Positions 17,411 through 24,538 of a DNA stretch of 35,815 nucleotides are shown piece by piece; the stretch's first letter is position 1, and each line of letters starts with the position of its first letter. The notes under the pieces were generated by a model. The model saw only the letters and a program-made list of their open reading frames with translations, had not been told where the DNA came from and searched no databases. This stretch comes from Desulfobulbaceae bacterium. GTDB taxonomy: Bacteria; Desulfobacterota; Desulfobulbia; Desulfobulbales; Desulfocapsaceae. The position numbers and the translations under genes are program-made. The stretch spans positions 1 to 35,815 of the forward strand of contig JAFLKM010000083.1 of NCBI GenBank assembly GCA_019163335.1. The letters are read 5' to 3'.

Positions 17411-18988
17411 ATGTCCAGGAAACAGAAAACAACCTTCCCCGGATGTGCCATCCGGGCAGTGGTGGGCGGCCTTTTTTTTACCAGTCTGGCGATGACCGGA
17501 TCGGCGCAGGCTGCGGATACCACCGAAGAACTTATCAAACTGATGCACAGCAAGGGAATGCTGACCCCGGCAGAGACATCCGCCTTTCTTGAGAAACACC
17601 AGATGGAAAAGGCAGCGGCCAGCCCTGCCGGTTCTGCAAAGCCCATCACCGTGGTGCCGGGGGGCGAACGCTATCTCCAGACCATCAGCGACAATGTGGC
17701 TCGCGACATCAAGGACAACGTCAAGCAGGAGGTAAAAAACGAGCTGCGCGACGAGATCGCACGAGACATCAAGATCGATGCCCACACCGCTTCCGTGCCG
17801 GACTGGACCAAACGCATCCGCTTTGGCGGCGATATGCGCATGCGCCACCAGTCGGAATATTATGATCCGGCCAACAGCTCCTTTGTCAAGCCCGACAAAC
17901 CAACAGAGCTGCTCAATTCCACCGTTGATCGTTCGCGTGAGCGCTATCGTATTCGGGTGGGGGCCAAGCTCAAGGTCAACGAACAGATGGAAGGCGAATT
18001 CAAGATCGCCACCGGCAATGAATCCGATCCGGTTTCCACCAACGACACCCTGGGCGACACCTTCAACAAGGATACCGTCACCCTGGATCTTGGCTATGTG
18101 CGCTGGAAGCCTTTTGCCCAGTCCTCCACCTGGACCGGCAATGCCGCCCTCACCTTGGGCCGCATGCCAAACCCCTTCTTTTCCACCGATCTTGTCTGGG
18201 ACAAGGATGTCAACCCGGAAGGCGCAGCGATGAACTTGATGATCCCTATGGGTCCACGCTTCAAGGGACATCTGACCACCGCTGCCTTTTCCATCCAGGA
18301 GGTCGAGTTGTCGCAGCATGACAAATGGCTCTATGGCGGACAGGTCGGGCTGGAATACTCGCCCCGCACCACACTCAACGCCCAGATCTACGCCGCCTAT
18401 TATGACTATCGCAACATTGAAGGAGAGATGAACGAGCCAGGTCTCACCCTCAACGACTTCACCGCACCCGCCTTCATTCAAAAGGGCAACTCCATCTATG
18501 ACATCAATCCACTCACCGGCAACTCCAATTACAAGGCGGCGCTGGCCATGGACTATAACCAGTTCAACCTCACCGGCATGGTTGACGTGGGCATCTTTGA
18601 GCCCATCCATGTTGTCTTCCTTGCCGACTACGTCGAGAACCTGGGCTACGATGACGACGCCATCTTCGAGCGCACCGGCGTGCATGTCGAAGAACACACA
18701 AGCGGCTACCAGTACGGGATTGCAGTTGGCTACCCCACCGTCCAGGAGCTCTGGGACTGGAGAGTGTCTCTCTATTATAAATATCTTGAGTCTGACGCCG
18801 TCCTCGATGCCTTCACCGACTCCGACTTCCATGGCGGCGGCACCAACGCCAAAGGCTGGATCCTCGGTGGTGATCTCGGGGTCTATAAAAACACCTGGCT
18901 TGCAACCCGCTGGCTCTCCACCACTGAGATAGACGGCCCGCCATTTGCCATCGACACCCTGCAGATAGACCTCAATGTCAAGTTCTAA
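17411..18988 (+). CDS. Putative outer-membrane porin
   Basis: A 525-residue protein. AGGAGA at 17398-17403 supports ATG 17411. The signal peptide has cleavage near SAQA-ADTTEE. The mature N-terminus (TEELIKLMHSKGMLTPAETS) resembles the short helical region seen in the Porin_5-type putative porin family. A charged, helix-forming stretch follows (ARDIKDNVKQEVKNELRDEI, about residues 97-116). From about residue 135 (IRFGGDMRMRHQSEYY) the sequence alternates in amphipathic beta-strands with many aromatic residues and finishes with NVKF, a terminal aromatic typical of barrel proteins. Its substrate is not readable. It follows the TonB gene at 137 bp and its end overlaps the next gene's earliest start by 14 bases. 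Placement beside an energy module without a plugged receptor is unusual. Confidence 0.82.
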   Translation: MSRKQKTTFPGCAIRAVVGGLFFTSLAMTGSAQAADTTEELIKLMHSKGMLTPAETSAFLEKHQMEKAAASPAGSAKPITVVPGGERYLQTISDNVARDIKDNVKQEVKNELRDEIARDIKIDAHTASVPDWTKRIRFGGDMRMRHQSEYYDPANSSFVKPDKPTELLNSTVDRSRERYRIRVGAKLKVNEQMEGEFKIATGNESDPVSTNDTLGDTFNKDTVTLDLGYVRWKPFAQSSTWTGNAALTLGRMPNPFFSTDLVWDKDVNPEGAAMNLMIPMGPRFKGHLTTAAFSIQEVELSQHDKWLYGGQVGLEYSPRTTLNAQIYAAYYDYRNIEGEMNEPGLTLNDFTAPAFIQKGNSIYDINPLTGNSNYKAALAMDYNQFNLTGMVDVGIFEPIHVVFLADYVENLGYDDDAIFERTGVHVEEHTSGYQYGIAVGYPTVQELWDWRVSLYYKYLESDAVLDAFTDSDFHGGGTNAKGWILGGDLGVYKNTWLATRWLSTTEIDGPPFAIDTLQIDLNVKF

Positions 18989-19697
18989 AAATACCATGCA
19001 GATAAAAGATAAAAAGACCCTGCTCACCATCGGCGTCGTTGGCATTCTCCTGATCAGCCTTGGCTATCTGGGAATTGTCCACCGTTCACTCATCAAAGAG
19101 CGTAACGGATTGCTGGTTGACCGATCCACCTTGGAACAGAAAGCCACTATGCTGAAAAAGAGTTTCAGCGAACAGAAGGCGCAGACGGAAAGCTCCATCC
19201 GGGCGCGACAGGCCACCGAGGCCAAAATGGCCAAGGCCAACCAGCTCCTGACCGAGCAGGAAGGCCAGGTCAAAGAACTCCAGGGCAAGGTTGAAGAGCT
19301 GGAGGCACAGTGGGAAAAACGAAGCGAATCCGACAAAGAGCAACAGGAACAGGTACGGCAGGCCATTGACCAGTGGAAGGCCAAGGTTGAGGAGCTTCAG
19401 GCAAACAGCAGAGAGCAAAAATCACGCATCGCCGAACTTGAAGGCGTAGTCACCACCACCAAGGCCGCCCTGGGAAACGAAACTGTTCAGCATACAAGCT
19501 GTCGTGAGAAAAACACGAAACTGGCGACTATTTCCCAGGAGCTCGCGACCAATTACCAGAAGAAAGGGGTGATTGATGTCCTGAGCACCAATGAGCCGCT
19601 GACCCAGTTGAAGAAGGTGGAGATGGAAAAACTGGTTCAGGAATATCTGGATCGCATCGATACCGAAGTCCTGCCCAAAACGGGGGTTACCCGATAA
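18975..19697 (+). CDS. Membrane-anchored coiled-coil protein, function unknown
   Basis: 240 residues with one N-terminal helix (LLTIGVVGILLISLGYLGIV, about 16-35). A long charged coiled coil follows (about 40-195), rich in E, K, Q and A and with heptad-like spacing. A short C-terminal part (about 196-240, KKGVIDVLSTNEPLTQLKKV) may be globular. Two ATG starts are possible: 18975, overlapping the porin end by 14 bases, and 18996, which begins MQIKDKK. Neither has a clear ribosome site, so translational coupling to the porin is likely. The topology suggests an inner-membrane protein with a periplasmic rod, which could bridge towards the outer membrane. No family recognised. The next gene starts within its stop codon (TAATG). 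Confidence 0.78.
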   Translation: MSSSKNTMQIKDKKTLLTIGVVGILLISLGYLGIVHRSLIKERNGLLVDRSTLEQKATMLKKSFSEQKAQTESSIRARQATEAKMAKANQLLTEQEGQVKELQGKVEELEAQWEKRSESDKEQQEQVRQAIDQWKAKVEELQANSREQKSRIAELEGVVTTTKAALGNETVQHTSCREKNTKLATISQELATNYQKKGVIDVLSTNEPLTQLKKVEMEKLVQEYLDRIDTEVLPKTGVTR

Positions 19698-20248
19698 TGC
19701 AAAGAAGATCTTTGAGGATTCCTTTCTTTGTCGGCCGGAGGCTCCTGCCCCTTCTGGTTGCGGGAAGCCTCCTTGGTGCCTGCAGTGCCGGGGTGACACC
19801 CCGACAGATGGAGATGGACCCTGAAATAACCTACGGCTTGCGTGAGCAGAAACTGCTCTTCGAAAAACGGATGGAATTTGATCAGCTCAAAGAGGACTTT
19901 TTGCTGACCCGTGACCCCGTTTTTCTAGCCAAAATGAACGGCACGATAGAGCGCACCGAAAAAGATATCGACAAGGCGCGTGCCTTTCTTGACCTCCAAC
20001 CCCCCTACCACCGAGGCATTGCCAAGATCCGCTGGGAAACGGCGGAAGCAGCCTTACGTCAGGGCGAGCAACATCTCTGCGAAATGCTGCTGGTCACAAG
20101 CGAACTTCACTTCCTTTACGGCGATCCAGCCGCCGCGCGGGCCAGCCTGGAAAAACTGGACAAACGATTTGTCGGGGATTCTTTTTCGGGATATCGGGAA
20201 AAGGCAGATCTATTGCTCAAGGAACTAACAAGTGAAAGTGAAGGTTGA
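19697..20248 (+). CDS. Small outer-membrane or periplasmic lipoprotein, function unknown
   Basis: 183 residues. A basic N-terminus and hydrophobic core end in the lipobox LLGAC, with the lipidated cysteine at residue 29. The mature part is almost entirely helical and charged (LREQKLLFEKRMEFDQLKED; ASLEKLDKRFVGDSFSGYRE), TPR-like in composition, but no repeat is clear enough to name. The start codon overlaps the stop of the coiled-coil gene by one base, so the two are coupled. It is the last gene of the secretion/energy cluster. An accessory role at the outer membrane is inferred from position only. Confidence 0.8.
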   Translation: MQRRSLRIPFFVGRRLLPLLVAGSLLGACSAGVTPRQMEMDPEITYGLREQKLLFEKRMEFDQLKEDFLLTRDPVFLAKMNGTIERTEKDIDKARAFLDLQPPYHRGIAKIRWETAEAALRQGEQHLCEMLLVTSELHFLYGDPAAARASLEKLDKRFVGDSFSGYREKADLLLKELTSESEG

Positions 20249-20306
20249 AAGGGAATTTCATAGCAGATTTATCCATTCTCATCCCATTTTGATCTTCAGC
20301 CTGTTT

Positions 20307-21176
20307 TTACTCAACAATCAATCCCGCCGGGATATTTCCTTCGCCAAAGTAGGTGCCTGCAAGCCGCTGAAGCAGCTCCGGCCTAACGCCACTGGTTTCA
20401 AAGACCACCGTCTCCCCGTTTTGCCCGGCGCCTATAAGTGCTCGGGATGAGCGAAGTTCCCGGCCGCTTTCAAGATCAAGACTGCTCTCGACGGAACCGA
20501 CAACGATCAGTCGTCCCATCTCTTTCCAGACAAAATATTCCGGACAGCGGGTCTCAATCAAGATTGGCCGGGCATTAAAACGCTCCATAAGCAGATCGGC
20601 AAACTGATTTTTACTCTTGCTGGCCTCCACCACCACGGTTTCCCCATGAGGTCCGGCCCCAAAGAAAGTCTTTGAAAGAACGAGTTCTCTGGAGCGGATA
20701 AAGTCCCTCTCCACTATTGGGTCCGGGCCAAGGATAAAAATTCGATTTTTCTGTTTCCACACCGAATACTCCCGTCCCACTCGCCATAGCAGTATTGGGG
20801 CAGCATGGAAACGCTCCTGCAGTTCTTTGGTGAGTTCCGGACGGGATGGATCCGTCTCAAAAATAACATCTTCTCCGGAAGGCCCGGCACCTGATTCAAG
20901 AAACCCGGCGTTGCCAACAGAAATTTCATCAAAATTAAGTCCTGACTCGTGCGAGGCAAACACGTATAAACGACCTCTAGAAAGCCAGACCACAAGATCA
21001 TCCGCATCAATAATCAGCTTGGCATGGTTGAATTTACTGTCATCACATTGCAGGCTTTCGGGTGGCTTGCAAGCAAAGGTGGTGACATGGGAAGAACAGC
21101 TGCTCACCAGATTGCCCATCAAGATCGCCGTCAAACCCACGAAAAGACAACTCCGAACCCTATTTATTTTCAACAT
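20307..21176 (-). CDS. Lipoprotein with three internal repeats, function unknown
   Basis: 289 residues if translation starts at ATG 21174-21176, which has GGGAG about 11 bases upstream and gives a clean lipoprotein signal (lipobox LVSSC, cysteine 27). Longer in-frame starts at 21203 and 21260 would bury the signal peptide. The mature part holds three repeats of about 70 residues. Each begins with a VVW/SVW/FVW motif then a basic stretch and a hydrophobic strand (GRLYVFA, NRIFILG, GRLIVVG). Each then has GAGPSGEDVIFE, GAGPHGETVVVE or GAGQNGETVVFE, and the first two end in ERFHAAPIL and ERFNARPIL (the third runs out in a related segment). No domain family recognised. It is convergent with the preceding lipoprotein gene (58 bp between stops) and divergent from the glutamate synthase operon. 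Confidence 0.78.
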   Translation of the reverse strand: MLKINRVRSCLFVGLTAILMGNLVSSCSSHVTTFACKPPESLQCDDSKFNHAKLIIDADDLVVWLSRGRLYVFASHESGLNFDEISVGNAGFLESGAGPSGEDVIFETDPSRPELTKELQERFHAAPILLWRVGREYSVWKQKNRIFILGPDPIVERDFIRSRELVLSKTFFGAGPHGETVVVEASKSKNQFADLLMERFNARPILIETRCPEYFVWKEMGRLIVVGSVESSLDLESGRELRSSRALIGAGQNGETVVFETSGVRPELLQRLAGTYFGEGNIPAGLIVE

Positions 21177-21370
21177 ATCTTTAATAACTCCCTGAATTTT
21201 CATGGATGAGCAAAATAACGTCAATCCTTCGTCATTCCTGATCGGATGAACCATCTTCAACTCAATACTATTTCGTCGACTGTTCTTCTCACAAACGACA
21301 AAGAATAAAATAAAGAATTACTATAATAAACAAACATTCAATTCACGTTAGCCAACAGTAACAAAACGGT

Positions 21371-21396
21371 TAATAGACACGCTTCCATGTCTATTA
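21371..21396. promoter_or_regulatory. Perfect 9-bp palindrome upstream of glutamate synthase genes
   Basis: TAATAGACA (21371-21379) and TGTCTATTA (21388-21396) are exact inverted repeats around an 8-base loop. It lies in the 464-bp divergent gap between the three-repeat lipoprotein and gltB1, about 80 bp upstream of the candidate promoter. It could be a regulator-binding site or a small hairpin. No known operator is recognised. Confidence 0.4.
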
Positions 21397-21473
21397 CAGC
21401 CTTGCCATACTGCCAGAGAATGTCTGCTCAGGGCTGCTGACTTCCTGTTTACCCCACAGCCTCCTCTTTGATC

Positions 21474-21502
21474 TTGACATAGACCTTTTTTCGATGTAAA
21501 AA
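21474..21502 (+). promoter_or_regulatory. Candidate sigma-70-type promoter for glutamate synthase operon
   Basis: A perfect -35 box TTGACA (21474-21479) is separated by 17 bp from TAAAAA (21497-21502), which matches the -10 consensus at four of six positions. It would leave a leader of about 130 bases before the gltB1 start. The rest of the leader shows no recognisable riboswitch. Confidence 0.5.
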
Positions 21503-21640
21503 TTTTCTCCTCATCGAAACTGAATAGTAGTGTTCGTTTCATGGGAAATCACCAATGACTGCTTTTACCAACCCTGCCTCTTGTCCGCACAGCCGGCCCC
21601 CCCAAGGCAGATTTGATTTTATTTATCAGGAGAACAATGC

Positions 21641-22783
21641 ATGTGTCGTTTAGCCCTGAAAACCGCCATTGAGCCCTTTTCTCCCTACGAGGTGCTCACT
21701 GCCATGGAAGCCATGCAGGAGGGCTATGATGGTTCCGGTCTCGGCCTGCTGCTGCGCGGTCTGCACTTTGAAGACTATAAATACAACCCGAAGCACCCGA
21801 TTTTATCGGGCATAGCCCACACTGAAGCCGCCTGGCAGCGCTTGAACGCTATCATGGAGCAACGTGGCTTTGAGTTGAAATATGACCACGAGTTTCAAAC
21901 CCATCCGGAAATGGTTGAGGCCAAAGATCGTTATCGTTATTTTCTTCGTGTCTACAAGATGCCGGCGTCGTTCGACGACAAAAGCCAGGAGGCAATCGAG
22001 AACGAACTGATGCTCACCCGTCTGGCCCTGCGTGCCAACGGTGAAGCCCACGAAAAGGACCTCACCGCTTTTTCTTTCTGGCCGGATGTGGCCATGATCA
22101 AAGAGATCGGCTGGCCCCTTGATATCGGCAACGCTCTGACCCTGCATGACAACCGGATTACCTCCCGGGTGTGCATGGCTCAGGGGAGACAGAATACCAA
22201 CTACGGCATCAACCTCTACGCCTGCCATCCCTTTTTCATTCAAGGGGTTGCCACCATGACCAACGGCGAGAATACCGCCTTTGTCCCCATCCGTGACTGG
22301 CTGCTGGGCAAGCATTTTCCCGGCTATACCGGCTACCAGAGTGATTCCGAAGTTTTTGCCCATATCCTTCATTACACTCTGAAACAGCTCAAGCTCCCCC
22401 TTCAGGCGTACAAGCACATCATTACCCCGCTGAAAAATGCCGAACTGGACGCACATCCACAAGGATCATTTCTCAAAGGGCTGCGTGATGCCTGCCGTCG
22501 GCTGATCATTGACGGCCCGAATGCCGTCATCGGCACCCTGCCCGACGAGACCTGCTTGCTGGTAATGGATCATAAAAAGATGCGCCCGGCCACCGTTGGC
22601 GGTAGAAACGGAGCCTGGGCCATAGCCTCCGAGATGTGCGGGGTGGAGGCTCTGATCCCTGATCGCGATCCGTCCTTTGATTTTCAACCAATGCGTGAAC
22701 ACACAATCATCGTCCCACCTGATAGAAAGGAACTGACAATATGGTCTCAGCTCGATCCGTATCCGTTGGCCCAAGTAGCTTAG
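21641..22783 (+). CDS. Glutamate synthase amidotransferase subunit (GltB1-type, class II GATase)
   Basis: 380 residues. AGGAGA at 21628-21633 sits 7 bases before ATG 21641, giving MCRLALK, so Cys2 becomes the N-terminal nucleophile after Met removal. Class II amidotransferase features include EGYDGSGLGLLLRG near the N-terminus and MTNGENTAF, which corresponds to the NGE glutamine-binding loop. The domain releases ammonia from glutamine for the synthase subunits. It is a free-standing piece of the split glutamate synthase found in archaea and several anaerobic bacteria. Its 3' end overlaps the next gene by 43 bases. Family assignment is strong, and neighbours support glutamate synthase rather than asparagine synthetase or PurF. 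Confidence 0.9.
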   Translation: MCRLALKTAIEPFSPYEVLTAMEAMQEGYDGSGLGLLLRGLHFEDYKYNPKHPILSGIAHTEAAWQRLNAIMEQRGFELKYDHEFQTHPEMVEAKDRYRYFLRVYKMPASFDDKSQEAIENELMLTRLALRANGEAHEKDLTAFSFWPDVAMIKEIGWPLDIGNALTLHDNRITSRVCMAQGRQNTNYGINLYACHPFFIQGVATMTNGENTAFVPIRDWLLGKHFPGYTGYQSDSEVFAHILHYTLKQLKLPLQAYKHIITPLKNAELDAHPQGSFLKGLRDACRRLIIDGPNAVIGTLPDETCLLVMDHKKMRPATVGGRNGAWAIASEMCGVEALIPDRDPSFDFQPMREHTIIVPPDRKELTIWSQLDPYPLAQVA

Positions 22784-24381
22784 GCTACACGGACCTCCCC
22801 TGGATTATTCAGCACCGCGAAGACCGGTGCACCCTCTGTGGACGATGCACCGCGGTCTGCCCAAAAGAAGCCATTTATCTGGCCTATCGACGGCAGAGAA
22901 TGCCCAAGCTGGACGTTCTCAAGCAATCGCGCGGCAACGAATACCGCACCTTTGTCGGTATCCGCCAGAAAACCAACATGGCCAATGCCTGTATCGGTTG
23001 TTCCATGTGCACCATGGTCTGTCCCAACGAGGCAATCATGCCGGTGCCCAACACCAATGAGCACCGCACCCTCTTCTTCCACAACCAGAAGGGACAGCCC
23101 CAGACCAGGGGTGGCCGGAGAAATGTCAGCGGCCCCAATCTGCTGGACCGGATCATGTTTGACCGGATCTCCATGCTCACCGATCCGGCCCTCGATGCAG
23201 GTCGCCATGAATTCAGCCTGACCACCACCCTGGGTCGGGTTCTTGCCCCTGAAGAATTTTTGAAGCGGCAGAGAGAAGGCGGCTGGATTCCACCAACCCG
23301 TGAGATATTTCCCTTTATCATTGGCTCCATGTCTTTCGGGGCGCTTTCACCCAACATGTGGCTGGGCCTGCTCCAAGGCGTCGCCTACTGCAACGAGGTG
23401 CTGAAAATTCCGGTGGTGATGTGTACCGGTGAGGGTGGTTGTCCTCCATGGGTCCTGAAAAGCCCCTATCTCAAATACATTATCCTTCAGATCGCCTCCG
23501 GCTATTTTGGCTGGGATGAGATCATTCGCGCCATCCCGCATATGCAGTGCGACCCGGCAGCCATTGAGATCAAATATGGTCAGGGCGCAAAACCCGGCGA
23601 CGGCGGTCTTCTCATGTGGTTCAAGGTTTCAAAACTCATCGCCCGTCTGCGCGGAGTACCGGAAGGCGTCGACCTGCCTTCCCCACCGGTACATCAGACC
23701 CTCTACTCCATTGAGGAGAGTGTCATGAAGATGATTCAGACCATGTCCACTGCATTTGGCCACAAGGTGCCGGTCTACCCGAAAATTTCGGCCTCAACCT
23801 CCGCCAAATCCGTGCTCAACAACCTGGTGCGAAACCCCTACGCCGGCGGTCTGCTCATTGATGGTATAGATGGCGGCACCGGGGCAGCCTACAACGTCTC
23901 CATGGACGCCACTGGTCATCCCATCGCCTCCAACGTCCGCGAGTGTTATCTGGATCTGGTGGCCCAGGGCAAGCAGAATGAGATTCCCATCTTTGCTGCC
24001 GGCGGCGTTGGCAAGAATGGCAACGTCACCCAGAACGGACTGGCCCTGATCATGCTTGGCGCCTCCGGAGTGCACATGGGCAAGTACATCATGCAGTCGG
24101 TAGCAGGGTGCCTTGGCAATGAAAAAAGCCGCTGCAACGTCTGCAACGTCGGTATCTGTCCCAAGGGCATTACCAGCCAGAACCCGAAATTGTACAGGCG
24201 TCTGGATCCTGATTTGGTGGCCGAACGAGTGAGCGAGGTCTTCATGGCTATTGCCACCGAGACCAAAAAAATCATGGCCCCCCTTGGCCGCTCCCAGAGT
24301 CTGCCGGTGGGCATGTCGGACGCACTCGGCATCAGCGATAAAGATGCAGCCGACCGCTTGGGGATTCGATACGTCTGTTAA
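22741..24381 (+). CDS. Glutamate synthase FMN-binding synthase subunit with N-terminal ferredoxin domain (GltB2-type)
   Basis: 546 residues. AGGAA at 22727-22731 supports ATG 22741, inside the end of the preceding gene. Residues 30-40 (CTLCGRCTAVC) and 84-94 (CIGCSMCTMVC) are two [4Fe-4S] ferredoxin motifs. The central synthase barrel includes FIIGSMSFGALSPNM, KIPVVMCTGEGGC, EIKYGQGAKPGDGG, PVYPKISAS, LLIDGIDGGTGAA and PIFAAGGVGKNGN, which bind FMN and 2-oxoglutarate in the family. A Cys cluster near the C-terminus (SRCNVCNVGICPKGI) fits the additional iron-sulfur site of glutamate synthases. The enzyme joins ammonia to 2-oxoglutarate to give glutamate, using electrons delivered through the ferredoxin domain. 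The second piece of the split enzyme. Confidence 0.93.
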   Translation: MVSARSVSVGPSSLGYTDLPWIIQHREDRCTLCGRCTAVCPKEAIYLAYRRQRMPKLDVLKQSRGNEYRTFVGIRQKTNMANACIGCSMCTMVCPNEAIMPVPNTNEHRTLFFHNQKGQPQTRGGRRNVSGPNLLDRIMFDRISMLTDPALDAGRHEFSLTTTLGRVLAPEEFLKRQREGGWIPPTREIFPFIIGSMSFGALSPNMWLGLLQGVAYCNEVLKIPVVMCTGEGGCPPWVLKSPYLKYIILQIASGYFGWDEIIRAIPHMQCDPAAIEIKYGQGAKPGDGGLLMWFKVSKLIARLRGVPEGVDLPSPPVHQTLYSIEESVMKMIQTMSTAFGHKVPVYPKISASTSAKSVLNNLVRNPYAGGLLIDGIDGGTGAAYNVSMDATGHPIASNVRECYLDLVAQGKQNEIPIFAAGGVGKNGNVTQNGLALIMLGASGVHMGKYIMQSVAGCLGNEKSRCNVCNVGICPKGITSQNPKLYRRLDPDLVAERVSEVFMAIATETKKIMAPLGRSQSLPVGMSDALGISDKDAADRLGIRYVC

Positions 24382-24538
24382 GACGTAGAACACAGAAAAA
24401 ACCATCCGGATGTAAGTATTCTCTCAAATTCAGTCATCACAGACCGTAATACTTTGAAATTGCAGATATTTAAAAAAGCAGATTCTTCGGTAACTAATAT
24501 ATACTCTTATCTTTCAATCTCATTTTGAGGTGTTTTCA

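Noticed and set aside
17186-19045. 619-residue minus-strand frame opposite the porin
   Set aside because: Shadow of the porin and its neighbours, with no start signal or recognisable domain.
21348-21542. 64-residue minus-strand frame upstream of gltB1
   Set aside because: No ribosome site; it runs through the palindrome and promoter region.
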